The notes beneath the pieces were generated by a model that saw only the letters and a program-made list of their open reading frames with translations, was not told the DNA's origin and made no database searches. Source: Manduca sexta (lineage: Eukaryota > Arthropoda > Insecta > Lepidoptera > Sphingidae). Taken from it: DNA of 64,000 nt. How positions within the stretch are numbered: position 1 is the stretch's first letter; every line of letters begins with the position of its first letter. Position numbers and translations under genes: made by a program. The DNA lies in the NCBI RefSeq assembly GCF_014839805.1, contig NC_051116.1, positions 4,259,556 through 4,323,555 of the forward strand. Reading direction: 5' to 3'. This document shows, piece after piece, positions 11,940-23,089 of the stretch.

Positions 11940-12335
11940 TATTTAGATTTTTGTCGCTTTGAATGACGAGACGAGCTTGCCATTCGCCTGATGGTAGGCG
12001 ATACGACCCATAAACAGCAGAAATATCACCCAACACCTTAAATTACAATTTTTTTTTGTCGCTTTGAATGGCGAGACGAGCTTGCCGTTTGCCTGATGGT
12101 AAGCTATACGACCGAACATAAACAGTAGAAACATCAACACCTTGAATTACAAAGTATTGTTTAGTATTCCACTGCGGTCGCCTGAAACATGAGATGTTAA
12201 GTCTTATTGTCCAGTAGTTACACTGACTACAATGTCCTTCAAACCGGAACACAACAGTGACTGTGTTGCTTGGTGACAGAAATAGACATTTCGGTGGTAC
12301 CTACCTAGACGGACTCTCAGATATGAGAGACCTAC
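11940..12335 (-). mobile_element. Two R3 elements, one behind the other
   Basis: The tail complement and head occur twice in the same direction: TTTGTCGCTTTGAATGACGA at about 11950 and TTTGTCGCTTTGAATGGCGA at about 12056. The first copy is cut after about 100 bases, and the second continues to GAGAGACCTACCACCAGTAT. One copy probably inserted into the A-tail of the other. Confidence 0.75.
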
Positions 12336-12339
12336 CACC

Positions 12340-12795
12340 AGTATTCTTAAGATTTTTATGTTTTGATATAGTTTAAGCAAGTTAAAAAGAACATAAATAA
12401 CAGTAATACAACTAAGTCATCGAGGCAGTCCAAATAAATAATATCTATTAACATTGGACATTTAAATTATTTGTGTGTTTTATCAAAAAGTGAACTTTAT
12501 TTTAAAAGTTCATTTATAATTATTTACAATTATAATTAACAACATATTACACGGTTGTATAATAGCTTATTGATTGTACTATTCGCGACTATCTTCAGAT
12601 TTGACAAACACCTAAGTTTTTTTTCATTGAATATTTAAGTGTTCGGTGCGACGGTGCAAAACTTTAACAGCAATTTCCCACAAAGCTGAAATTTTGAGTT
12701 ATATCGTTGTTTTATTAAACGTGCGATATATTGAACGTAAATATAATCTAATATAAATATTAACCTAATTTATCTCCCTTTCTTCAGTCGGCCTT
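12340..12795. other. AT-rich intergenic stretch, nothing recognised
   Basis: Only short frames and A/T runs are seen; no family in this window matches. Confidence 0.5.
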
Positions 12796-12885
12796 TCATT
12801 ACTGAGGATCGTAATCCCGTCCAAGGTCGTTCAGTAATATTCTCCACGAGGTTCGATTTGGTGCACCGATCATTTGTAATGGATT
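12796..12885 (-). mobile_element. Possible LINE 3'-terminal coding remnant
   Basis: The minus strand reads NRTSWRILLNDLGRDYDPQ followed by a stop, similar in style to the C-terminal end of insect non-LTR ORF2 proteins (a DR..WR motif near the terminus). It is too short to be sure. Confidence 0.3.
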
Positions 12886-15270
12886 TGAAATAAAACACAA
12901 TAATATACGCGATTTCCGTAGATTAGTCCACTTTACTGCTATTAAAGCTTTAAACTGAGCACTTCGCCGAGCTTCTATAAAAAAAAAAGTTATGGAATCA
13001 AAGTGCATTGACATTCAAAAATTTTGCATACATTGGATTCTTCGGTTTCATATTAAAGGTGAATCATTATTATAAATTGGCATCTTGGAATCTATATTAG
13101 ATTTAGTTCGTTGCTCTCTCCGGGTCTTTTTCTGATGTAATATCTACACAACACCGGTATCTCTTCTAAACCCTTTTTTTTCGCGGGGAAAAATGCGTCA
13201 TGCTATGACTACTTAGGGGGTGAGTGGAACGGTTATGTTGGTTCCATCGGTCTTACGTCCCAATGTCGACATTCGGGAGTGATCATCCGAGCAAGCATTG
13301 GACCGAGTCCCTAACAAATACTCCTTAAAATGGAATTCTGATCAAAACCCGTGGTGGACTTCTTTAGAGCATATGAAACGGCCTTTAGTATCTTACTGCA
13401 CTAAAAATTTGAAAAATATCATTGATTAATTGTAATTAATAGTAAAAAAGTAAAATTTAGATACATAAATCGAAAGAAAATAATTAATTAATTTACACAA
13501 TGATTTAGGTATTAGTTAAACAAAATAATTAAAAAGCTAAATTATAAGTAAAAAGGAAACAAAACCTGCATTATGCTATTATAAAGTATAAAGCCACTCC
13601 TTAAAATAAACGTATCATAGATAATCATATCACAGTGTCACAAAACTGGCAAATTATTGGCCAAAAAACTATAGCAAATTGATTGGCCGTTTCACGTCAC
13701 AAGCGATAAAAGTCAAATAAACATCACTACCATCAGATAAATTCCTCCAAAGTCCACCACTCAGAGAATTAAACGCTTAACGGAATCGCATCCAAAGGAA
13801 TAACTAAAAACATGTGCTCCAGGATTGCCGATCCTTATTTCACAAAGTAATGCAATTTGTACAGTATTACAGACAGAATAACATCGGAATTCCTGTAGCC
13901 AAGTTATAATTTCCTGAATGTGTAACGTATTACCTTAATTATAAAGCGAGTTTTCGTTTGCACAGCCAGTGGTGCATTTGTCGGAGTAGGGGATTAAAAA
14001 AACGCCGGGTCTGTTGCACTGCGGACAAATTTAGCGAGCGACGGCGAAAAGCGGGCAAAAAGTATACCCGTTCAGACGTTGGCACCCCTTTTTCAAGGTA
14101 AATTTCCCGAGCACATCAGGAATTAAAATAGGTACGAGAATATTTTTCCGCTTGGGTTTTATAAATGTTTTTTGAAAAAGGTTATTTTAAATATTTTTTT
14201 TTAATTTTTTTTTACACACCGGTTGGTCCACTGCGCGCTCTGAAAGGATGTATGTTTATTTACGAATGTAGTTGTATGAGATTGTTTTTGTTATGTCTTG
14301 GTTGCGTATATTGAATTCTGAACTATGTTGTTGAAAATAGCACAAATATGTTTGGAATGGGCGTTGTATTGATTTGCTCGGAGTTTGTATTTACTATATT
14401 TAGCCAATGAATAGTTCAGTTCTTTCGATATTTTTAGGTGTTGAAAATATAGAATTTTGCATATTATATATTTCTTGAACAGTATATAGTACGATACTGC
14501 CATTTTTATTATATTTTTACTTTCCGGCGCCCATGGGTCTATATGTATGCAAAGATTCGTAGAAATCTATTTAGCTTTAACTTGTAACAAACATTCAAAT
14601 ATATTTACAAACTTTGAGATTAATTGTTGTGAAACCACGTTCCGGTGTTGCTATGCTAAGAACTTCAAGACCTAATTTCCCTTTAGAATAAATGGAAAGA
14701 GAGAGAGAATAAATGGAAAGTAGGTTATTAGGAAAATTTATTACTACAAGTACTGGCCTAATTACTTTCTTCAGTCAAAATTGAGTCTAAAAGTAGAGCC
14801 TAATTTTCTTCCTAATTACACAAACAATTAAAACAAAACCAAAACAATACCTGATTTCTAATATTCGATTCACTGGAAGACAATTAACTGCATTAAAAAA
14901 TCAAGCTGAAATGGGTTTTGTGGCTTAGATATAAAGTTCGTAATTGCTATTTAGAACAAGCTCATTTCAAAGGTAATTAACGTCTAAAATGTTTCCAACT
15001 AAAATCATGAAACAATTGGAAGTTCTAAATTTAAAATTGTAAAATAAAATAGGTTGGACACGTAATGCAGACGAATAATGTGTGAGAGAGACGGAGCTAT
15101 AGACTAGAGAAGGATGGCATGATAGGCGGAAGGGATTGCTCACACACGATGATTTTTTGCTGCATATTTTTATTGCCATTATAATAAAGTTTGATAGACA
15201 TTCCTAGAATCACAGGTCACTGAACTCAAGACAATTATTATGTTTATATTTGTTTCTCCGCAAACGCAAA
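12886..15270. other. Gene-free stretch, mostly unique AT-rich DNA
   Basis: I see no supported coding exon. A GC-richer patch at 13170-13300 (TTTCGCGGGGAAAAATGCGT) looks like a degraded repeat. Another at 13960-14110 has several CpGs and ends CTTTTTCAAG|GTAAAT, a possible non-coding exon donor. A 20-base unit AGAGAATAAATGGAAAG is repeated near 14690-14720. Confidence 0.4.
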
Positions 15271-15276
15271 AACTAC

Positions 15277-15572
15277 TTTTTTATATTTCTTTGAATGACG
15301 ATACATTCGCCTGATGGTAAGCAATACGACCGCCCATAAACAATTCACCATCCAACACCTTGAAGTACAAAGTATTGTTTGGTATTTCACTGCGCTCATT
15401 GTCCTGAGACAGGAGATGTTAAGTCTTATTATGTGCAGTATTTATACTGGCTACAATGTTCTTCAAACCGGAACACAACAGTGACTACACAATGTTGCTT
15501 GCCGGCAGAAATAGCCATTGCGGTGGTACCTACCCAGGCGAAATCTCTTATATGAGATCTACCATCAATAAT
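15277..15572 (-). mobile_element. R3 element, near full length
   Basis: CTTTGAATGACGATACATTC, CACTGCGCTCATTGTCCTGA and ATTGCGGTGGTACCTACCCA keep the family order; a few bases of the GAGACGAGCTTGCC block are deleted. Confidence 0.8.
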
Positions 15573-15898
15573 TACTACTAAACTTGTAATCGTTTTAAGT
15601 GGTTTAAAAACTACCTCCGTCATAAATAAACTATATTTTAGACAACAAATTATAAATTATAAGATGATTTCTACTTACAAAGCAATTTCACACTTAACGA
15701 GGTCAATTTAAAACGGTCACAATTTTCGGGCGGTTTATTGTAATTAATTTTAAAGACTTTTTACGATGTTTAATTAAACTTTAACGATCATCAAGCGTTA
15801 TTAAAATACTTAATTGTGAACTACTTTTCTCAATACTAAATTATACATAATGATTTTTATATAAAATAAACAAGTAGAATATTTATACAAATCGACAG

Positions 15899-15946
15899 TC
15901 CCTACGTAAAGTATTGCATCTGCAAATTCGATACTTTACGTAGGGA
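15899..15946. repeat. Perfect 16-bp inverted repeat
   Basis: TCCCTACGTAAAGTAT (15899-15914) and ATACTTTACGTAGGGA (15931-15946) are exact inverted copies around a 16-base spacer. The right half plus spacer edge recurs at 31652-31674. Confidence 0.85.
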
Positions 15947-16283
15947 CCTTCGAAATTTGAATCGTACCCAATACCATTATGTATAACCTACCTAATAGGA
16001 ATGAGGATAGCTAGAGTATTCGAGCTTTTAAAAATCGCACTAAAAACGCACCTGCGACAAAATACGTAGTCTTCAATGTGCGCAACACCTACGTCTGGTA
16101 TAGTTTTATGTCCGACCTACGCGTACCAGTTAATGGCCCGCTGAAAGCACACAAAACAAGGCGCTTGCGCAAGGTTACAAAAATCTGTTAGTGATGAATG
16201 ATTTTTAAACTGTACTAGTTTGTACGTTCCGTGTTTCGCAACCGACCTGTTGGTGGTAAATCGCGCATGCGCAAGCCCGGGAA

Positions 16284-16562
16284 GGCACCGTACAGTCTAT
16301 TTCCAAGACGTTCCACTTTTGTATTAGATAGGCTTTTCGTACGTCTGTGTAAGTAAAAATCCGGAATACTTTACCTTTAGCGCGAAAGAGACTCAAAAGG
16401 ATTTGCCACAAGGGTAGGTACTGCCGGGTTGGTACCGTAATGTCTATTTCCAAGACATGCCACTTTTGCATTAAATAGGCCTTTCATACGTCTGGTTAGG
16501 AAAAAATCCGGAATACTCTACCTTGAGCGCGACGGGGAATCAAAAGAATTTTCCACAAGGAA
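16284..16562. repeat. Two-unit tandem repeat, period about 147 bp
   Basis: Unit one starts GGCACCGTACAGTCTATTTC (16284) and unit two GGTACCGTAATGTCTATTTC (16431). Both share TTTCCAAGAC, ACTTTTG.ATTA.ATAGGC and AAATCCGGAATACT and end CCACAAGG. Unit divergence looks moderate, so the duplication is old. Confidence 0.8.
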
Positions 16563-16767
16563 TAAAATAACACTGCTTCTGATAATTTATTCGTGGTGGA
16601 TATTGTAGCTAATTGTTGGACGTTATGAAACTAATTAATGTTTAAGGGTGACGAGGGCAGTGGAACGATATGCAGCGAATTTCAATTGAAAGTTTGGGTG
16701 ATGTTGATATTATAACTATATATAAATAAACTATTATTTGACTATGTTTATATACCTCGGTGATATA

Positions 16768-16950
16768 GCGCACTCTTAATAAAATAATGATCTATCTCAA
16801 AATTGTTAATTTGTGGCAGGCGTCGGAAGACAATTTTTTGTTTGCTACCCTCTTTTTGAAGTTGCTATAAAATTGAGCTTATGAAATATTGGTGAATAAT
16901 GATACCTATAGAATGAAATAAAAAATGGGAAAAAAAATTATGGATTTTCG
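16768..16950. repeat. M8 MITE, left end and core
   Basis: GCACTCTTAATAAAATAATG and GTTAATTTGTGG match the copies at 26.14 and 51.54 kb. TTGCTATAAAATTGAGCTTA and CCTATAGAATGAAA follow. The right terminal repeat is not seen. Confidence 0.65.
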
Positions 16951-16964
16951 ACCTTAAATATTAC

Positions 16965-17245
16965 TCAGTAGCAGCTCGGAATCAGAAAATTGTCTGTGTG
17001 TTACCCCCGTGCCTCGGAAAGCACGTAAAGCCGTTGGTCCTGCGCATGATCTCCGGTCATGTCGGATTGCCGTTTCACTGGAGTATGAGAGTGAAGGAAC
17101 AAAGAGTGCACCTATATATTGCGCACACATTTGTGAACTATATCTCCTGCCTACCGGCTTGATCTCTTGCGCTGCTATCTCCTGCATACTTGATCACCGA
17201 TGAGATTGGCCGCCGTGGCCGAGATAAGGCTATGAAGGAATCAAT
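16965..17245 (+). repeat. R9 repeat, longest copy
   Basis: Reads GTGCCTCGGAAAGCACGTAA, GCCGTTGGTCCTGCGCATGA, CGGTCATGTCGGATTGCC, TGCGCACACATTTGTG and GGCCGCCGTGGCCGAGATAA. Two open frames cross it but neither resembles a protein. Confidence 0.7.
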
Positions 17246-17267
17246 AGTTTATGTATAATACTTGAAA

Positions 17268-17432
17268 CTTGCATACCTGAGAAGTTCTTTATAAGAATTT
17301 TGAGGGTGTGTGAAATCTACCAATCCGCACTAGGACAGCGTAGTGGACTAAGGCCTAATCCCTCTCAGTAGTAGAGGAGGCTCGCGCCCAGCAGTGGAAC
17401 AGTATATAGTACAGGCCTAATATTATTATTAT
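17268..17432 (+). mobile_element. S2 SINE, 3' part
   Basis: GCATACCTGAGAAGTTCTTT, GGACAGCGTAGTGGACTAAG, CAGTAGTAGAGGAGGC and the tail GCCTAATATTATTATTA. It directly follows the R9 copy. Confidence 0.8.
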
Positions 17433-18083
17433 ATCACTCTCAATGGCTAGGTGAAGTTTATCTATTTTTCATTGTGTAACGGGCTTTAACATTTCAAATA
17501 AAGTTCCAAATGCACTCTCGGTAGTTTACTATTAACATCGTTAAATAAAGAAATAAAATTTTTATAGCACATTAATTATGCCATATGGAGAATCTGATAT
17601 GATCATTGATTTCATAATGCAATAAAATAAAACATTTAAAAGTTATTTATAAACTAAATACTGTGCATGGTCAATATTAATAATTTGCAATATTCAATAA
17701 TCATCTAAGTGTTGCATTTACAGTCCCGCTATGGCTTATATGGACTTTGTAACTAAGAGTTCCCCGGGTCGAATCCGATATCGGTAAATATTTTGTGTGG
17801 GTTTTTAAGAACATTTAACTAGGATTGGATGCCTGAAGAGGGGATGTCAAACACGTGGTAGCAAGAACTAAACCAAATCGTTTTTATGTTTCGCTTAAGA
17901 AGTGACGACGCTAGCACCACCTGTTTTAAGAATTAAAAGATTGAAATATTTTCTACAGAAGCAATTTACTGGGAAGGAGATTCTCTTAATCTAAGACATA
18001 GTCTAACATTAACAAATTTAATCTAAATCCGTTAAGCGATGGGTGATGTTACTTCTAACAAATGTTAAAATATTTCACAACCA

Positions 18084-18128
18084 TTTATTTTATCTCATGT
18101 TACTTAGAGTAACATGAGATAAAATAAA
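18084..18128. repeat. Perfect 21-bp hairpin with 3-base loop
   Basis: TTTATTTTATCTCATGTTACT (18084-18104) is followed by TAG and then its exact reverse complement (18108-18128). No other member is seen. It sits about 30 bases before an inverted S2 SINE. Confidence 0.9.
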
Positions 18129-18157
18129 ACAATAATAATATTAAAATTAGCCTTGTA

Positions 18158-18372
18158 TTATATACTGTCTCACTGATCGGCACGCACCTCTCCTACTAAT
18201 GAGAGGGTTTATGCCTTTGACCACCATGCTGACCTAGTGCGGGCAGGCTTCACATACCTTCGAAATTATTATGAAGAACTTCTCAGGTATGCAGGTTTCC
18301 TCATGATGTTTTCCTTCATCGTTAAAGCAAGCGATAATTCACAAAGAATACTCACATAACGACATTCCTCTT
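18158..18372 (-). mobile_element. S2 SINE, 5'-truncated
   Basis: Inverted order of TATATACTGTCTCACTGATC, GACCACCATGCTGACCTAGT, GAACTTCTCAGGTATGCAGG and TTAAAGCAAGCGATAATTCA. Confidence 0.8.
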
Positions 18373-18689
18373 GGCAGTCCGCCCTACTCCCAACTAGGCT
18401 ATTGCTCATTTTAAATTAATTATTACTTGAGTACAATATAATCATGAAGTTACTCGTCCAATGACAAACAAATAACAAAACATCTGAATACCATTCGTTT
18501 AGCATCTGAGATGAGACATTAATATTCCCACGGCGACGCACACGTGGCATTTTGAAATGTCTGAAAACACATTCGCGCATGACCTCATGGGGCTTAGATA
18601 AAGAATGATGTAAATGGTGGCTGAGTACATTTTAATATACTTTTAAATAAATACTACCAACGAGTATTAAGAGTTGCCACATCGTAAGA

Positions 18690-18905
18690 AGACAGCCAGA
18701 TTTTTGACAAACTGCTGGTTGTAGGGAAAGTAGACAATAGGAGGCCACGTGGGCGATTATCTACCCGCTGGTTTGATCAAATAAAAAGTATAATAGAACT
18801 TTCTATTACCACTGCCCTGACGAAAGCCAGAAAGATGGACACAACTTTCAGTGATGAAGAATACGATTCCCAAGAAGCAATTATGTAGGCCGGCATGACT
18901 GTGCC
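18690..18905 (+). mobile_element. Non-LTR element 3' coding remnant
   Basis: The frame reads NRRPRGRLSTRWFDQIKS, then ALTKARKMDTTFSDEEYD and a stop. RPRGR..TRW.DQIK is the post-RT signature common in insect RTE- and Jockey-type ORF2 C-termini. No RT or endonuclease domain is present. Confidence 0.6.
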
Positions 18906-18954
18906 GATCGTCCGGGGATGCTTGTATTTTATGTCGATCGGCACTGTAGGTTAT

Positions 18955-19215
18955 CAACATCTTCGTTTCGTTTTCATTCCCATGTGGGGTTAACACAAAA
19001 CGCTTTGCTAGCAATCTTGCTGAATTAAGAGACTTTACAGTCCTCACGGCCGCCACTACAACTCCTGTAAGCCAGGATCAGCAGTGGCACGCATTTTATG
19101 ACACCGTGCAGTGAAGTTCGGCGTGTCTTCGCGAATCTTGCTGAATTGCTTTTAAATTTTAACGACCATTCGCCCTGGATATCTACCTCCTCGAGTATCT
19201 TTCCCCGAGCAAATC
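18955..19215. repeat. Dispersed repeat with CTGTAAGCCAGGATCAGCAG
   Basis: CCTGTAAGCCAGGATCAGCA and CATTTTATGACACCGTGC recur inverted at 41.15-41.21 kb. Within this block AATCTTGCTGAATT occurs twice (19013 and 19134), so part is duplicated. Family not recognised. Confidence 0.45.
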
Positions 19216-19560
19216 GAATAATAAAACTCATACTAATTCCCGCCCAACCTGGGAAGAAAACCTTTTGTTTGAAACCGCGCTGCGATTAAAGCAAGAGAAC
19301 AAATATCGCGAATTATATTATAACGTTATATAAATATATCTTTTTCAAAATGATTGAACTTGTCTGGTTCCTAGAATGAAATAAACACAAGAAAAATTTA
19401 ACGAAGCGACATGCAATTAACCCCAGTCTGGTTTATAGCTTCGTGTGAGCGAGCCTTTAAGACACAAATAAAATTGAAATCCAGACGTCTGCCTTACCCT
19501 GGAATTGTACCTAAAATACGACCGAAGTTTTCTGTAGCTTTATTTTGCTATAACATCATT

Positions 19561-19645
19561 GGACAGAACATATGTGTCAATAAGTGGGTGCTCTAGATGC
19601 ATCTCTGTCTACCCCTTGGGGGATAAAATCGTGTTGTGTGTATGT
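19561..19645 (+). mobile_element. S1 SINE, 3' fragment
   Basis: GACAGAACATATGTGTCAAT, AAGTGGGTGCTCTAGATGCA and CCCCTTGGGGGATAAAATCG match the S1 body and end. Confidence 0.6.
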
Positions 19646-19999
19646 CGGGATGCTGTTAGCTCAGAAACCATGCCGCTGGGAAAACAAGTGCTGTCAGGCG
19701 TAAAACAATGTTTATATGAATGCGATCATGCGCGACTGTCATCGATTCGTGTTATCAGTTGTCAATATTGTTCATTTATAACGAGTTGTTCTCATTTTCA
19801 ACCAGATACTCCATTATGAGCAGAATTTTAGATTAGCAATTAACAAATAACTTTAATTTTTATAAATAAAAAATCTTTGGATTAAAACGCAGAAAGTTAG
19901 ATTAACTACTATGACTAAACACACCTAAATAAAACCTAACCTAACCTAACCTTTTACGTGTTAGCGACGAAAACATCCCTTAAGGGTTTAAGGCCAATA

Positions 20000-20271
20000 C
20001 CACCAGTTCCTTGAACCATTCGGCCGGATGCGGACCACGTGTTCGACCCTGCATTCGGCCGAACATTTTCAAGAAGGGGGCGTATTCTAAAAATACAGCC
20101 ACGGATTATAAACGCACATCACTGCTCGGTTTAGTCACGCACGTCCCGTCAGACGAACGCAGGCCGCCCGCGCGCCAAAATTCGAATTTCGAATTTCGAA
20201 AAATATCAGTGTTATAGACGCCATTGTGATTTAGTGAAGTGATTGTGATTACGAATTTGAATTTGGAACGT
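20000..20271 (+). promoter_or_regulatory. Candidate promoter and non-coding first exon of the kirre/rst gene
   Basis: This is a CpG-richer patch than its AT-rich surroundings and matches none of the repeat families here. An arthropod-style initiator TCAGT lies at 20206-20210, just after a short tandem of AATTTCG units (20181-20200). About 60 bases later the sequence reads AACGT|GTGAGTAAT, a near-consensus splice donor at 20272, giving a possible exon of about 20208-20271. No downstream ATG precedes the donor, as expected for a 5' UTR exon. The next acceptor on this strand that clearly belongs to the gene is at 34246, implying an intron of about 14 kb. The link to kirre/rst is inferred from strand and position only; it could belong to another transcript. 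Confidence 0.42.
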
Positions 20272-20794
20272 GTGAGTAATATTTTTGGTCTATGGTATTT
20301 TTGTTAGTTATGCGTATGACCTATTTGCTCGTATTGAAAAAGATATTATTTCCGAGAAACTGTTACGCAGTTAATTATGTTTATGTGTTTTGTTTAGCAA
20401 ATTATACATTATTTTACTAGCAAAAGTAATAAAAATACGAAAACAATACAAAAATTGTATTTCTTTGTCTCGCACTCGATGCGTGACTAAAGAATCTTTT
20501 TGCGGCATTGTGACACTAAAATCTAGGAATATAAATCCAGCAAGAATATTTAGTAATTCTTAGTCTAAATATTTACTAGCGTGGGAGAAATAAATATAAA
20601 CGTTCCATATTACGCATATTTTAAGACATCCGTTGTGATATATTGATACATGCGTTTTGTACACGCGTCATATAATCAGATATATCTAGAGTAGAATAAG
20701 ACCAGGCTAAGTAGATCTCTGAATACAACAATAGCAGCTTCCAAGCTTTATCTAATATAACCTATTTATTGCGTATCGAAATTTATTTAAAACT

Positions 20795-21145
20795 GACATT
20801 GCTCGCGGTTTTGCCCGCGTAACAGTTATTTTTTCTGGAATACAAAGAAGCCTATGTCCTTCCCAGGGTCTCAAACTATCTTCATACCAAATTTCATCGA
20901 AATTAGTTGAGTATTTATTTAGTTTGTCGCATTTAGACAGATGTGGCAGAGGACTTTGTTATATGTAACGTAAAGATTAGATTCCATTGCAAATAAATAC
21001 ACGTAGTTAGGTTTTAGAAACATTCTATCTGGTATAAATTTCCACTTGATATTTCCACGCTTTAGAAAAAGGGCCTTAATAGACAGACATACGGACAACA
21101 AAGTGATCCAACGGTTCCTTTTGAGCCACAGAACCCTAAAAAACT
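20795..21145. repeat. Degenerate dispersed repeat with GCTCGCGGTTTTGCCCGCGT end
   Basis: The left end resembles Helitron 3' hairpin sequence in inverse but lacks CTAG. CCTATGTCCTTCCCAGGGTC, AGACAGACATACGGACAACA and CCACAGAACCCTAAAAA are typical of old moth repeats. No coding content. Confidence 0.4.
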
Positions 21146-21660
21146 GAAAGGTGTTTCAAAAGCTAATATTGCTAATTCATTTACACAATAATTACACTAG
21201 TTAATAGTATCATGTTTGGACATGTTTGCTTGCGATGATTAATTTTTATTGCGCCATATTAACTATGCGGTATTTAAATTAGTCGTAATTGAGATGACTC
21301 CTTGGTATAGTGCTGTAGATTGGTCCCGGGTTTGATTCCCACGTCGTTAAAGTTTGTGTGGGTTTAATAAATACCTAGAATCAGTACTGCAAGAGATTGA
21401 AGTCTTAGCCACGTGGTCGAACGTAAGAGCTTTGTGCAGCATTCGTAAAATAGAATAGACGGTAGGTCTTTTGGATTCGATAGACTGACTGGATAGGTAT
21501 AACAGATGTGTCTATCTACCGCCAAAATGCACGCACTGTTGTATTTCAGTTTTAAGGAAATTGCATTCAGTGTAATTAATGGCCATTATGTGAATAAAGA
21601 TCTAATATCTGAGGATGTTGGAGGGTATGCTTCGTTGTTCTTAATTCAAATTGTGTTCCA

Positions 21661-21965
21661 TTTCTTTATTGTTTTGAATGACGAGACGAGCTTGCCGTTC
21701 GACTGATGGTAAGCGATACGACCGCACATAAACAGTAGCAACACCATCCAACACCTTCAATTACAAAGTATTGTTTGGTATTCCACCGCGCTCCCCATCC
21801 TGAGACGTGAGATGTTAAGTCTTATTATGTCCAGTAGTTACATTGGCTATAATTTCCTTCAAACTAGAACACAACAGTGACTACCCACTACCACTTGGCG
21901 GCTGAAATAGATATTGCGGTGGTACCTACTCAGGCGGACTCTCACACATAACGGACCTTCCAATG
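21661..21965 (-). mobile_element. R3 element, near full length
   Basis: TGAATGACGAGACGAGCTTG, CCACCGCGCTCCCCATCCTG and TTGCGGTGGTACCTACTCAG in family order. Confidence 0.8.
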
Positions 21966-22334
21966 CTTTTCGTTAACAAAAAGTTATGGCGCTTACTTCT
22001 AATTTTTTAATTATTATTCAGTCGTATAATTATCCCATTATTATTCCGGAAGTATAAGATACTTCAGTCAACAGATAAAAAAAATACTTGGTTAGATATT
22101 CTTTGATCTTGTTTCAATAAACTTGTTTGAAAATGGAAAGGATACCAGTCCATCGTTCGTAAACCTTGTAGTTATCTTCCGTTAACTATATTTAACATAA
22201 TTGACCATTTATGAATAATTAACTTTATGTTACTTCCGCAGTTTTCTTTGTTCCTATATACTTAAGTTTGAAATTCGTGGACCACTTTACCCGGTATAAA
22301 TTTGCTTATGGTAGGATGATTTTATCCCCTGAAT

Positions 22335-22455
22335 AGCTAACAAACACATCGTGTACACCGCTGTAGTGGCCCACATAAGTGTGTCGCGTTATATTTCGTT
22401 CCAACAGGCCGCAGTTATGTTAACTGGCGTCCCCTCAGCCAAAACTATCTGGCTT
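22335..22455 (-). repeat. R4 repeat fragment
   Basis: Inverse of the R4 middle: GTACACCGCTGTAGTGGCCC, AAGTGTGTCGCGTTATATTT and TTCCAACAGGCCGCAGTTAT. Confidence 0.55.
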
Positions 22456-22489
22456 TCACTTCCTTTACCAGATGAGCATTGACTTACGA

Positions 22490-22722
22490 GATACGATCAT
22501 CCCTCTGGACGTCACCTGGGTCCCTCATTTAAAATCAGCGCTACAGTATCAGTCATGCTGGTACTGCAGCAAGCAGCTGAATGAGGGTTCCCATTGTTGG
22601 CACAAAAGGTATAATTGTGTTATATTTATTTACATTTTTTTGTTTTTTCTTTTTTTATCTTCTTTATTATACATGTTATGATGATGTCCTAATAATAAAA
22701 TCTTTCTTTCGTTCTTTTCTCT
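22490..22722 (+). repeat. Dispersed retroelement 3' region, pair of 42.11 kb
   Basis: CGTCACCTGGGTCCCTCATT, ATCAGTCATGCTGGTACTGC and GAGGGTTCCCATTGTTGGCA, ending AATAAAATCTTTCTTTCG. The copy at 42108-42318 is inverted and similar. The tail suggests the 3' UTR of a LINE; the class is not clear. Confidence 0.6.
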
Positions 22723-23089
22723 CCAATCAACACAAATGTGTTCAAACCAGGGTGGCTGACCCTACAACGCGACACACGTGGCACACAGTTACATTGGTTA
22801 CAATAGTCGCAATACAAGGAATTCGAACACCAACCTTCGCATCACCAGTCGGGCAGTCTGAATTCTCGATATCCTGACATATTTGATCCGAAATAAAAAG
22901 TATCCCCCACACGGGCTGTTTATAGCTTATCCCTAAAAGGGTGCCGGGACCAGACGCGGGAATATCATTAACGCAGCATTTCAGTAACGTTTTAGTTTTG
23001 TTTCCCATTCTCGTCTATATCGGTGCGTGCGTTGAACTCTGCTTGGCTGAATATAATTTGCTTCTTAGGGTTTTCAAATTCGAATATTG

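Noticed and set aside
19933..19951. AACCTAACCTAACCTAACC, resembling insect telomere repeat (TTAGG)n
   Set aside because: Only three units, far from a chromosome end as far as can be seen; such short runs are common in insect genomes.
20011..20217. A 68-codon frame across the candidate promoter
   Set aside because: No domain or splice-consistent continuation; the patch fits a 5' UTR or promoter better.
22581..22877. A 98-codon frame with a hydrophobic FFCFFFFYLLYY run
   Set aside because: It is a translated T-rich retroelement tail, shared in inverse at 42.1 kb.
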